Below, one piece after another: positions 7,151 to 14,394 of a DNA stretch of 17,658 nt; the first letter of the stretch is position 1, and each line of letters begins with the position of its first letter. Source of the DNA: an uncultured Desulfovibrio sp. (GTDB lineage: Bacteria; Desulfobacterota; Desulfovibrionia; Desulfovibrionales; Desulfovibrionaceae); contig CAMWPE010000021.1 in NCBI GenBank assembly GCA_947176055.1, positions 1-17,658 on the forward strand, in the 5' to 3' direction. The notes beneath the pieces are model-generated. The model was given only the letters and a program-made list of their open reading frames with translations, made no database searches and was not told where the DNA came from. A program made the translations under genes and the position numbers.

Positions 7151-8341
7151 TTAATCCAGATTTTCAACGCGCGCAAACGAGGCTTTGTATCCTTCGCGAA
7201 TCTGGCAACGACGGTAATCGAAGCCCAGAGCGGCGGCTCCGTTAACTGTCAACATCCGGATCAAAGCGGCCGGCGGAAAATCAAACTTTTCCCGCAAATA
7301 AACCGCGTCGCGTCGCGCGTCCAGATCCGGACACGAAGCGAGGCTGTCCGTGCCCAGGCAGAGAAGAACATCGCTTTCGAGAGCCTCTTTAAAAGGAGCG
7401 AGCCCGACGTTTATCGACGCGTTGGATCTGGGACATAGGCAAAGGGCGCAGCCCGAAGTCGCGAGAAGTTTTAGATCCCGCCCGGACAGTCTGACGCCGT
7501 GGACGGCGAGCGAGCCAGCTCCCAACAACCCAAGCGAAGCCGCGTATTCCGCCGGCTTTTTTCCCGGCGGAGTCCAGTCCGACGGTAGGACTTTGTCCCT
7601 ATAATATTCGCATAACTCTCCGGCGCCATCCAGCAATAAAAGATCTTCCTCAATAGATTCCGCTAGATGGATGGAAAACGGTAGGCCATGGGCGCGACAC
7701 CAGCGGCGCGTTTCCATGAGAGCGGCGGGACTTGTCGAATAAAGCGCGTGTCCGCAAGGCGCGGCGTTTATTAGATCCTTTATTTCGTCGCGGCAACGCG
7801 ATGGCCAGACATCGTCGCATTTCTCCCAGCCGAATCTTTCGCAGAATAGACGGGCGATCATGCTTCGATTATTGGTCTCCCGGGAGATAAACGTCAGCGC
7901 TCCCGGAATTGAGCCGCCGATGTCGCCGACAAAAAGCGCGCCGCCCGCGAGCAACTCCTCGACAGCTTTTCTCGCGGCTTCCCGCGCGCGGGAGGCTTCG
8001 AAATTTTTCGTCTTCAATAAAATTGGAACCAGGCTTTTTAGCCAGGTCGCGAACCCCCGCCCAAGCTCGAGGCGGTTTTTGAGCCATGAAAGTTGCAGAT
8101 GCGTATGGGCGTTGACTAGGGGGGGCGTCAGATAGCCGGAATCGATTTCGATAAATTTTAAACGCCAGGGCGGCCGACGGGAGGAGATTTTTTCTACGCG
8201 CCCATTTTTTACAGTAATGAAAGCGTTGTCCACGACGCGCAAAGGCTCCGCTACGGCGAGACCGCGCTTTGGGAATTCCCTCGCCATACTCGCGAATTTT
8301 TTCGCGTGGATGACATATTCGGTATCATCGGGGGGGATCAA
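7151..8341 (-). CDS. metal-dependent amidohydrolase, possibly an aminodeoxyfutalosine deaminase
   Basis: This is a TIM-barrel deaminase/hydrolase of the amidohydrolase superfamily. Numbered from TTG (396 residues), metal ligands are seen at NAHTHLQLS (His79, His81), IHLAES (His225), VHGVRLS (His281) and LGTDSLAS (Asp332). HTHLQLS, the HLAESIEED stretch and CPRSNASINVGLAPF resemble MqnX-type aminofutalosine deaminases of menaquinone synthesis, but also MTA/SAH deaminases. The start is uncertain. An ATG at 8287 would give 378 residues without a clear ribosome site and would remove the first strand (EYVIHAKKF), which fits the small beta domain of the family. A TTG at 8341-8339 overlaps the permease TGA as TTGA and keeps that strand, so I prefer it. 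No other mqn gene is in the window. Confidence 0.8.
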   Translation of the reverse strand: MIPPDDTEYVIHAKKFASMAREFPKRGLAVAEPLRVVDNAFITVKNGRVEKISSRRPPWRLKFIEIDSGYLTPPLVNAHTHLQLSWLKNRLELGRGFATWLKSLVPILLKTKNFEASRAREAARKAVEELLAGGALFVGDIGGSIPGALTFISRETNNRSMIARLFCERFGWEKCDDVWPSRCRDEIKDLINAAPCGHALYSTSPAALMETRRWCRAHGLPFSIHLAESIEEDLLLLDGAGELCEYYRDKVLPSDWTPPGKKPAEYAASLGLLGAGSLAVHGVRLSGRDLKLLATSGCALCLCPRSNASINVGLAPFKEALESDVLLCLGTDSLASCPDLDARRDAVYLREKFDFPPAALIRMLTVNGAAALGFDYRRCQIREGYKASFARVENLD

Positions 8342-9135
8342 ACAAGATCCCAGAGCATTTTCAGCGCGATGATAATGAGGAAAAAGGCGAATATCTTTTT
8401 TAGTTTCGCCGTGGGCAGGGAGTGGGACAGTCGCACGCCTAAAGGCGCGGTGAACACGCTGGCCGCCGCGATGCCGAGGAGCGCGTATAAATTCACAAAA
8501 CCGAGACAATAGGATGGCAAATCGGGCATATTCCAGCCGCTTACCACATAGCCAAGAGTTCCGGCCACGGCGATGGGGAAACCGATAGCCGCGGATGTGC
8601 CCACCGCGGTATGCATGGGCACATTGCAATAAACCATGAAGGGAACGGAGAGAGAGCCTCCGCCGATGCCGACGAAGCTGGACACGAGTCCGATGACGAC
8701 GCCGGCGAGGGAAGTCCCCGCCGCTTTGGGCATTTGTCTACTGGCTTTCGGTTGAAATTTGGAAATCATTTTATAGGCGATGAGAAACAGGAAACAGATG
8801 AAAAAAAGTTTCAGAAAAAGCGTTGGCAACCGGGAAGCGATCATCCCTCCGAAAAATGTGCCTACGAGGATGCCAGGAGTAATATTCCGGAAAATATCCC
8901 ATTTTACCGATCCGCGCTTATGCTGGGACCAGGCGCTAGAAATGGAAGTGAACATAATGGAGGCCAGGGAGGTGCCCAGGGCCATGGGCATATAATATTG
9001 CGGCGGAATATTTTGCGAGCCAAACGCCACGAGGAGCATTGGCACGATAACCGTGCCGCCGCCTATGCCCAGAAGACCCGCGAGGACGCCGACTACGGCG
9101 CCGCATCCCAAATATATGGCGAGCACAAGAGTCAT
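8338..9135 (-). CDS. TauE/SafE-family membrane permease (sulfite exporter type)
   Basis: A 265-residue inner-membrane protein with about eight hydrophobic segments and the internal duplication typical of the family: GLLGIGGG near residue 20 and SSFVGIGGGSLSVPF near 152. TauE/SafE members move sulfite, sulfoacetate or other small organic anions; the substrate cannot be read here. GGAGA at 9142-9146 precedes the ATG by 6 bases. The gene heads a minus-strand run with the amidohydrolase, whose probable start overlaps its stop, and then the sigma-54 activator. It is divergent from pyrB, and a possible TTGACG/TAATTT promoter lies upstream. A link to sulfonate or to amidohydrolase product export is only a guess from position. 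Confidence 0.9.
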   Translation of the reverse strand: MTLVLAIYLGCGAVVGVLAGLLGIGGGTVIVPMLLVAFGSQNIPPQYYMPMALGTSLASIMFTSISSAWSQHKRGSVKWDIFRNITPGILVGTFFGGMIASRLPTLFLKLFFICFLFLIAYKMISKFQPKASRQMPKAAGTSLAGVVIGLVSSFVGIGGGSLSVPFMVYCNVPMHTAVGTSAAIGFPIAVAGTLGYVVSGWNMPDLPSYCLGFVNLYALLGIAAASVFTAPLGVRLSHSLPTAKLKKIFAFFLIIIALKMLWDLV

Positions 9136-9189
9136 CGGATTTCTCCAAATTGATACGAATGTCCTTACGCGCCGACGAGCGCGCGCTAA

Positions 9190-9218
9190 AAATTAATCCA
9201 GCGGCCAATTTACGTCAA
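9190..9218 (-). promoter_or_regulatory. possible sigma-70 promoter of the permease gene
   Basis: On the minus strand TTGACG (9218-9213) is followed after 17 bases by TAATTT (9195-9190), 54 bases before the permease ATG. The -35 is good and the -10 is weak. It stands back to back with the pyrB promoter. Confidence 0.35.
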
Positions 9219-9225
9219 CCGCCGC

Positions 9226-9254
9226 TTTACAGGAGGGCGCTATTTTTCTATGCT
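9226..9254 (+). promoter_or_regulatory. probable sigma-70 promoter of the pyrB operon
   Basis: TTTACA (9226-9231) and TATGCT (9249-9254) are separated by exactly 17 bases, which would start RNA near 9261, about 77 bases before pyrB. Its -35 lies 7 bases from the -35 of the divergent permease promoter. Confidence 0.5.
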
Positions 9255-9292
9255 ATCGCCATGAATAAAACAAGTTGAATAATTACCGCCGG

Positions 9293-9318
9293 ATCCCGTT
9301 TTAACGGGATTTTTTTTT
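9293..9318 (+). terminator. intrinsic terminator in the pyrB leader, likely attenuator
   Basis: An 8-bp perfect inverted repeat (ATCCCGTT at 9293-9300, AACGGGAT at 9303-9310) runs straight into T tract 9310-9318. The two middle bases cannot form a loop alone, so the working stem is ATCCCG/CGGGAT with a 6-base loop. The upstream gene is divergent, so this terminator has nothing to end except leader RNA from the pyrB promoter. It stops 19 bases before the pyrB ATG. An alternative stem, CGGGA (9305-9309) with TCCCG (9323-9327), would break it. Confidence 0.75.
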
Positions 9319-9337
9319 AAATTCCCGGAGAGAGGAG

Positions 9338-10297
9338 ATGAACGATACCCATAGCGCGTGGCCGCATAAAGATTTGCTCGACGTCACGCAACTGAACGGG
9401 GAGCAAACGCGACGAATCCTCGATCTGGCGAACGGCTTTCGCGAAATAAACACCAGGCCGGTAAAAAAAGTCCCCACGCTGAAAGGCAAAACCGTAATGC
9501 TTTTCTTTGCCGAAAACAGCACGCGGACGAAAACGTCGTTCGATGTCGCGGCGAAAAGACTTTCAGCCGACACATTTTCTCTGGCTACCGCCGGATCAAG
9601 CATAAACAAAGGCGAAAGTCTCAAGGACACGGGACTAACCCTGGAAGCCATGAATCCGGATATAATAGTCATCCGTCACCAGGCCAGCGGCGCCGCGCGG
9701 TATCTCGCCGAAAAACTGAAATGCTCCATAATCAACGCGGGCGACGGCTGGCACGCGCATCCCACGCAGGCTTTGCTCGATTGTTTCACTCTCGATCAAT
9801 TTTGGCGCGGCGATTTCAAGAACCGCGAATTGCTTATATTGGGAGATATAGCGCATAGCCGGGTTGCCCGTTCCAATATACATTTGCTTCATTCCCTGGG
9901 AGTAAAATTGCGCGTTTGCGCTCCGCGCACGCTTCTTCCGGCCGGAATTGACGACTGGCCAGTCGAAGTTTATCCGGATCTAGAGCAGGCCGCCGATGGC
10001 GCGGACGCGATAATGGCTTTGCGCCTGCAACTGGAAAGGCAACAGGCGGGATTGCTTCCCGATCTGGGCGAATACGCCAAACGTTATTGTTTGAGCGAAA
10101 GGCATCTGAAACTGGCCAAGCCCGGAGCCAAGGTCCTGCATCCCGGTCCAATGAATCGGGGACTCGAGATTTCGGACGAGATAGCCGACGGCGCGGCCTC
10201 CCTGGTTCTGGATCAGGTAGCCGCGGGCGTGTCTGTCCGGATGGCGATATTATATCTGCTCGCGGGAAGAAACGAGGATAAAAATGCTGTTGCTTGA
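9338..10297 (+). CDS. pyrB: PyrB, aspartate carbamoyltransferase catalytic chain
   Basis: The 319-residue product condenses carbamoyl phosphate and aspartate to carbamoyl aspartate, the committed step of UMP synthesis. The carbamoyl-phosphate site is present as ENSTRTKTSF (59-68), Lys91 in NKGESLKDT comes from the neighbouring subunit, and DGWHAHPTQALLD (136-148) and HPGPMNRGLEI (268-278) complete the active site. The length and the HPGPMNRG form fit class B or C catalytic chains; no pyrI regulatory chain is seen. GGAG at 9327-9330 is 7 bases before the ATG; a second GAGGAG touches the ATG and is too close to act. The gene ends 14 bases inside pyrC. A promoter and a terminator hairpin in the leader suggest transcription attenuation. 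Confidence 0.96.
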   Translation: MNDTHSAWPHKDLLDVTQLNGEQTRRILDLANGFREINTRPVKKVPTLKGKTVMLFFAENSTRTKTSFDVAAKRLSADTFSLATAGSSINKGESLKDTGLTLEAMNPDIIVIRHQASGAARYLAEKLKCSIINAGDGWHAHPTQALLDCFTLDQFWRGDFKNRELLILGDIAHSRVARSNIHLLHSLGVKLRVCAPRTLLPAGIDDWPVEVYPDLEQAADGADAIMALRLQLERQQAGLLPDLGEYAKRYCLSERHLKLAKPGAKVLHPGPMNRGLEISDEIADGAASLVLDQVAAGVSVRMAILYLLAGRNEDKNAVA

Positions 10298-11543
10298 AAA
10301 CGTTGTTCATCTGGAGGCGGCCGCGGATTTGTTGATCGACGATGGTCGCGTGGTCACCATGACGCCCGCCGGACATTGCGAATATTCTCCGGATTTTCCC
10401 AGGTTCGACGGCGGGGGACTAACGTTGTTGCCCGCGCTTATCGATTGCCACACGCATCTTCGCGAGCCGGGATTCGAATATAAAGAGGACATATCAACGG
10501 GGTTGAGCGCCGCCGCTCATGGCGGGTTTGGAGCGATTATGTGCATGGCCAATACCAGGCCTGTGAACGACGCGGCCGCGATTACCGTTTTTATGCTGGA
10601 GCGCGCCCGGAAAAGCTGGCCGCATGGACCGGATCTCTATCCCATAGCCGCGGCGACAAAAGAACTCGCGGGAGTCTCCCTGGCTCCGTTGGCGGAATTG
10701 AAAGAGGCCGGATGCGTCGCGGTTTCCAATGACGGCAGGCCTCTGGAAAGCGCGGAAATATTGCGACGCGTGATGGAATACGCCGCCGATCTGGGCATGA
10801 TTTTTATAGATCATTGCGAAGACCCCTGGCTCGCGAAAAACTGGCGAATGAACGAAGGCCGCGTAAGCGGAGAGCTGGGCGTTAAAGGCCAGCCCTGGTG
10901 CGGCGAAGCCATCCAGGCGGCGCGGGACATAATGATCGCCGAATATCTTGATTTGCCGGCGCATATCGCCCATGTATCCTCGGCCGCGACCGTCGATATT
11001 ATCGCCTGGGGAAAAGCGAGAGGCGTAAAAATAACGGCGGAGACCTGCCCGCATTATCTCCTTCTGGATGAAACATGGCTGGAAGGTTATAATACCCAGG
11101 CTAAAGTAAGCCCGCCATTGCGAGGGCCCGAGGACAGGGAAGCGCTCAGAAAAGCGGTAAGGGAAGGGGTGATCGACATTCTGGCGACGGATCACGCCCC
11201 GCACGCGGCCTATGAAAAAGACGTCTCCCTGGACGATGCTCCATGCGGTTTTTCCGGTCTGGATCTGGCTTTGCCGCTTACTTTCCGTCTTGTCGACGAA
11301 TGCGCGATCTCCGAAAAAGATCTTCACAGGCTTTGGGCGGTGAAGCCCGGGGAAATTTTCGGAATACCCGTCAACGATTTCTCGCCCGGCGATCCCGCCG
11401 ACTTTATCCTCTATGATCCCGGGAAAGAATGGATCGCGGCCAAAGAAAATTTTTATTCCAAAAGCTGGAACACGCCTTTTTTAGGACAAACCATTCGCGG
11501 GCGCGTAGTTCATCACTGGCATAGGGGTTATCAACTTTTTTAA
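10284..11543 (+). CDS. pyrC: PyrC, dihydroorotase (type I)
   Basis: A 419-residue zinc enzyme that cyclises carbamoyl aspartate to dihydroorotate, the step after PyrB. The signature DCHTHLREPG (54-63) gives His56 and His58; Asp150 in SNDGRP takes the bridging place; His177 (DHCED), His230 (AHVSS) and Asp303 (ATDHAPH) complete the metal and catalytic set. AETCPHYLLL (252-261) is the usual family block. All ligands are present, so this is an active dihydroorotase rather than the inactive PyrX/PyrC-prime partner found beside some PyrB proteins. GAGGA lies just before the ATG inside pyrB, and the 14-base overlap points to coupled translation. Confidence 0.95.
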   Translation: MLLLENVVHLEAAADLLIDDGRVVTMTPAGHCEYSPDFPRFDGGGLTLLPALIDCHTHLREPGFEYKEDISTGLSAAAHGGFGAIMCMANTRPVNDAAAITVFMLERARKSWPHGPDLYPIAAATKELAGVSLAPLAELKEAGCVAVSNDGRPLESAEILRRVMEYAADLGMIFIDHCEDPWLAKNWRMNEGRVSGELGVKGQPWCGEAIQAARDIMIAEYLDLPAHIAHVSSAATVDIIAWGKARGVKITAETCPHYLLLDETWLEGYNTQAKVSPPLRGPEDREALRKAVREGVIDILATDHAPHAAYEKDVSLDDAPCGFSGLDLALPLTFRLVDECAISEKDLHRLWAVKPGEIFGIPVNDFSPGDPADFILYDPGKEWIAAKENFYSKSWNTPFLGQTIRGRVVHHWHRGYQLF

Positions 11544-11571
11544 TGTTCGTTAGACGTAATGGAGCGGCAGC

Positions 11572-12399
11572 ATGCGAACAAGAAGACCGGTCGCGGCCGG
11601 CAGATTTTATCAGCTCGATGGAAACGGACTAAAGAACGAGGTCAATGGATACCTCAAGCTGGGATCCCGACCGGATAAACCGGTATGGGCCCTTATGCTT
11701 CCTCACGCCGGCCATGTTTTTTGCGGCGACGTTATCGGCAAAACCCTGGGCGGCGTTTTGTTGCCTTCGCGGCTGATAATTCTATGCCCCAATCATACAG
11801 GCTACGGGACGCCGTTGAGCGTGTGGACGCGAGGCCAATGGCTCACTCCTCTGGGCCCGGTGGCCATCGACGAGGAACTGGCCGATAATCTTGTTAATTC
11901 AGGAACTGGTTTCGCGGCTGATGACAGCGCGCATCTGGGCGAACATTCCATTGAAGTGTTGCTTCCGTTTCTTCAAGAACAGACGAAAGGTTTAAAAATC
12001 GTCCCCGTATGCGTCGGGACGCGAAATCCCGGAATCCTTGCGAAAGGCGCCAAAGGTTTGGCCAGGGTTCTGAAAGAGAATCCGGACGCCGGCTTAATTG
12101 TAAGTTCGGATATGAATCATTACGAGGATGAAAACACGACCATCAAAAAAGACGAGGAAGCTCTCGCGAAGGCTTTGCAAGCTGATCCCGAAGGACTTCT
12201 GAACGTAGTGGAAAAAAAGGACATCAGCATGTGCGGAGCCGCTCCGCTGGCTTTGGCGCTTTACGCGGCGCGCGATCTGGGCGGAGTTAATGCGGAGCTG
12301 GTGGCGCATACTACTTCGGGCAAAGTTTCGGGGGATTACGAGCATACTGTGGGGTACGCCGGACTGCGTCTCTATACAGACTCCCGAATGAGCGGTTAA
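11572..12399 (+). CDS. amrB: MEMO-family protein (AmmeMemoRadiSam system protein B)
   Basis: A 275-residue member of the MEMO family, structurally like class III extradiol dioxygenases but of unknown function in bacteria. Family blocks follow in order: RRPVAAGRFY (4-13), LPHAGHVFCGDVIG (43-56, His45), CPNHTGYG (72-79, His75), GEHSIEVLLPFLQ (123-135, His125), SSDMNHYED (178-186, His183), CGAAPL (221-226, Cys221) and the C-terminal HTTSGKVSGDY..VGYAG. His45, His75 and Cys221 match the metal-site residues described in human MEMO1. GGAG sits 7 bases before the ATG. The gene lies 28 bases behind pyrC and 5 bases before the nicotinamidase. The usual partners (AMMECR1 and a radical-SAM protein) are absent from this window. 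Confidence 0.9.
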   Translation: MRTRRPVAAGRFYQLDGNGLKNEVNGYLKLGSRPDKPVWALMLPHAGHVFCGDVIGKTLGGVLLPSRLIILCPNHTGYGTPLSVWTRGQWLTPLGPVAIDEELADNLVNSGTGFAADDSAHLGEHSIEVLLPFLQEQTKGLKIVPVCVGTRNPGILAKGAKGLARVLKENPDAGLIVSSDMNHYEDENTTIKKDEEALAKALQADPEGLLNVVEKKDISMCGAAPLALALYAARDLGGVNAELVAHTTSGKVSGDYEHTVGYAGLRLYTDSRMSG

Positions 12400-12404
12400 A
12401 AGAC

Positions 12405-12947
12405 ATGAATGAAATTCTACTCATTGTGGATCCTCAAATTGACTTTATAACAGGCTCCCTGCCCGTGCCGGGCGCCGAAGAAGCGATTGCCGCTTTAAGC
12501 CGTTATATACTGGAACGGCCCGACGCTTATGCCAGAAAGATCGTAAGCCTCGATTTTCATCCCTGGAATCATTGCTCCTTCGCGGAAAACGGAGGTGACT
12601 GGCCGCGACATTGCGTCGCTTACGACGGCGGCTCCTCCGTGTTTCCCGCCTTGTTGAACGCGCTTCATTCGACAGAGGGGGAAACGGAATTTTTACTCAA
12701 AGGTCAATCCCGGGACGCGGATCAATATTCGATATTCATGGAACCCGCGAACCTGAATAAACTCTTTCCCATATTGAGCGAAGCGGACAGGATTGATATC
12801 TGCGGAATAGCCGGAGACGTCTGCGTTCTTAATACTCTGCGGGATGGCGTCAGAATTTTTGGTCCGGAGAAATTCCGCGTATTGCGGGAATTTTCGCCAT
12901 CACTGGATGGCGGCAAAAGTCTGGACGATTATATCGGAGGACTTTGA
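12405..12947 (+). CDS. pncA: nicotinamidase-like cysteine hydrolase (isochorismatase superfamily)
   Basis: This 180-residue enzyme most likely hydrolyses nicotinamide to nicotinate and ammonia. The catalytic triad is visible: Asp9 in VDPQIDF, Lys99 in LLKGQ and Cys140 in GIAGDVCVLNT. The metal site is DFHPWNHCSF (50-59, His52 and His56) with WPRHCV (66-71) after it, the nicotinamidase pattern rather than isochorismatase. It is somewhat shorter than E. coli PncA. The next gene, one base away, is nicotinate phosphoribosyltransferase, the following enzyme of the pathway, which strengthens the call. It starts 5 bases after the MEMO-family stop with no clear ribosome site, so translation is probably coupled. 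Confidence 0.82.
   Translation: MNEILLIVDPQIDFITGSLPVPGAEEAIAALSRYILERPDAYARKIVSLDFHPWNHCSFAENGGDWPRHCVAYDGGSSVFPALLNALHSTEGETEFLLKGQSRDADQYSIFMEPANLNKLFPILSEADRIDICGIAGDVCVLNTLRDGVRIFGPEKFRVLREFSPSLDGGKSLDDYIGGL
12936..12940 (+). promoter_or_regulatory. ribosome binding site that sets the TTG start of pncB
   Basis: GGAGG inside the end of the nicotinamidase gene is 8 bases before TTG at 12949. The only in-frame ATG codons upstream, at 12844 and 12907, would place 35 or 14 extra residues in a stretch overlapping the nicotinamidase gene and lack a comparable site. Confidence 0.75.
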
Positions 12948-12948
12948 G

Positions 12949-14166
12949 TTGCGATCTATCATCAGACATTTCACGGATGACGATTTATATAAATTTACCA
13001 TGTGTTGCGCGGTGATAGACAATTTTCCCCGGGCAATGGTTAAATACACATTTAAAGATCGCAACGAAACGGTTTATCCTTCCGGTTTTGCCAGGGAGCT
13101 TACGGAGCAGTTCCGCGCTCTGGAGGAATTGCGCGTAACGGAAGAAGAAATAGAATTTATGAAACGCCGTTGCGATTACATTCCCTATTGGTTTTATTGC
13201 TATCTGAAAGGGTACCGATACGACGCGAGTCTGGTGAAAGCGCGGCAGGACTGCGACGGCCGCTTATTTATTGATTACGAAGGTCTGTGGGCGGACACAA
13301 TCCTCCTGGAAGTCAAGATTCTCGCCATAATTTCGGAATTATATTATATAATGACCGGGCAAGAGCGGAATTTCGATTTAGGAGTTTTAGAGAGAAAATC
13401 GCGGGACAAAGCCGCGAGGCTCATTGACGGCGGTTGCGTGTTCAGTGATTTCGGGACAAGACGTCGCGCCTCTTTCGACGCTCAAAACGCCGCGATCGCC
13501 GGGTTGGCTTCCAGCGGCGCTTCGGGTCCCGGACGATTCGCGGGCACGAGCAATGTGTATTTCGCCATGAAATACGATCTCATGCCGGTCGGAACCATGG
13601 CGCACGAGTTTATCGCGGCCATAGGCGGGATGTTTGGACCGCAGATGGCAAATCATCTGGCGATGAAATACTGGTCGTCAACATATCGCGGCTCTCTGGG
13701 AACTTTTTTATACGACACATTTGGCTGGGAAATTTTCAGTCTGAATTTTTCCAAGGACTACGCCAATATGTTCCGAGGACTGCGCGTCGATAGCGGCGAC
13801 AATAGCGACGAATTGCGGAAAATAGTCGAAAAATACAAATCGCTTGGCATCGATTCCCGCTCCAAGCTGGTAGTTTTCAGCAACGCGCTGACAGTCGACG
13901 AGGCCCTGGAAATTCAGAAATACGCGGCGGCTCGTTGCATTCCGTCTTACGGAATAGGCACGCATTTTACAAACGATTTTGACGGAGTCGACGCCCTGAA
14001 CATTGTCATTAAACTGGTCGCGGCCAAAATAACCGAATCCTGGCCATTCTATAACGAAACTTGCAAATTAAGCGAGGATCCCTCAAAAAGCATGGGCGAT
14101 CAGGCGACGATTCGCCGCTTTTGCGAGGCTTTGCATATACCATATAACGTCCGCGAGGGAGATTGA
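12949..14166 (+). CDS. pncB: PncB, nicotinate phosphoribosyltransferase
   Basis: The 405-residue product joins nicotinate to PRPP, giving nicotinate mononucleotide for NAD salvage by the Preiss-Handler route. The N-terminus IIRHFTDDDLYKFTM is the usual PncB opening. FGTRRR (168-173), GTSNVYFA (199-206), VGTMAHE (214-220) and RVDSGD (279-284) follow. His219 has the same number as the phosphorylated histidine of the Salmonella enzyme. The start is TTG at 12949, leaving a single base after the nicotinamidase stop, with GGAGG 8 bases ahead. A longer frame from ATG 12844 adds 35 residues unlike the family and overlaps the nicotinamidase gene, so I reject it. It is the last gene of the pyr-NAD run, followed by a probable terminator. 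Confidence 0.94.
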   Translation: MRSIIRHFTDDDLYKFTMCCAVIDNFPRAMVKYTFKDRNETVYPSGFARELTEQFRALEELRVTEEEIEFMKRRCDYIPYWFYCYLKGYRYDASLVKARQDCDGRLFIDYEGLWADTILLEVKILAIISELYYIMTGQERNFDLGVLERKSRDKAARLIDGGCVFSDFGTRRRASFDAQNAAIAGLASSGASGPGRFAGTSNVYFAMKYDLMPVGTMAHEFIAAIGGMFGPQMANHLAMKYWSSTYRGSLGTFLYDTFGWEIFSLNFSKDYANMFRGLRVDSGDNSDELRKIVEKYKSLGIDSRSKLVVFSNALTVDEALEIQKYAAARCIPSYGIGTHFTNDFDGVDALNIVIKLVAAKITESWPFYNETCKLSEDPSKSMGDQATIRRFCEALHIPYNVREGD

Positions 14167-14173
14167 AAGAGGA

Positions 14174-14232
14174 GGGAAATTGGCCGTCGCGCGACAGCGG
14201 CGCGCGAATCGCAAATATTAATTTCCCCTTTT
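14174..14232 (+). terminator. probable terminator of the pyrB-pncB operon
   Basis: GGGAAATT (14174-14181) and AATTTCCC (14220-14227) are perfect inverted arms followed by CTTTT. The 38-base loop contains a GC-rich self-complementary word GTCGCGCGAC and can fold further. The stem starts 7 bases after the pncB stop. The long loop and the short T run keep confidence moderate. Confidence 0.5.
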
Positions 14233-14394
14233 CGCTTCTATATCGGAGAGGCGAACTTCCCTGTTTACGGAGAATACTTCGCGAAGGAATCTATGATCAT
14301 ATCTCTTTGCGGCTTGCGATTGATTCTATAGAAAAAATATAGAGATAGAGTGTTTCTTTACGTAAACTTTTAACCTTCCAAACGAGGATTAAAA

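Noticed and set aside
8342..8629. Upstream extension of the amidohydrolase frame to 8629
   Set aside because: It lies wholly within the permease gene, and its Arg/His-rich translation is typical of a shadow frame.
9261..9278. Five-codon reading frame (MNKTS) at the start of the pyrB leader, as a leader peptide
   Set aside because: It has no ribosome site and would begin at or next to the predicted RNA start. It is far shorter than the known pyrL leader peptide and is most likely chance.
12844..12948. 35-codon N-terminal extension of pncB from ATG 12844
   Set aside because: It overlaps the nicotinamidase gene, does not resemble the PncB N-terminus and has no ribosome site. TTG 12949 has GGAGG at 8 bases.
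14180..14221. Thirteen-codon Arg-rich frame from TTG after a GGAGGG site behind pncB
   Set aside because: It is very short, and the GGAGGG is part of the terminator stem region; no further support.
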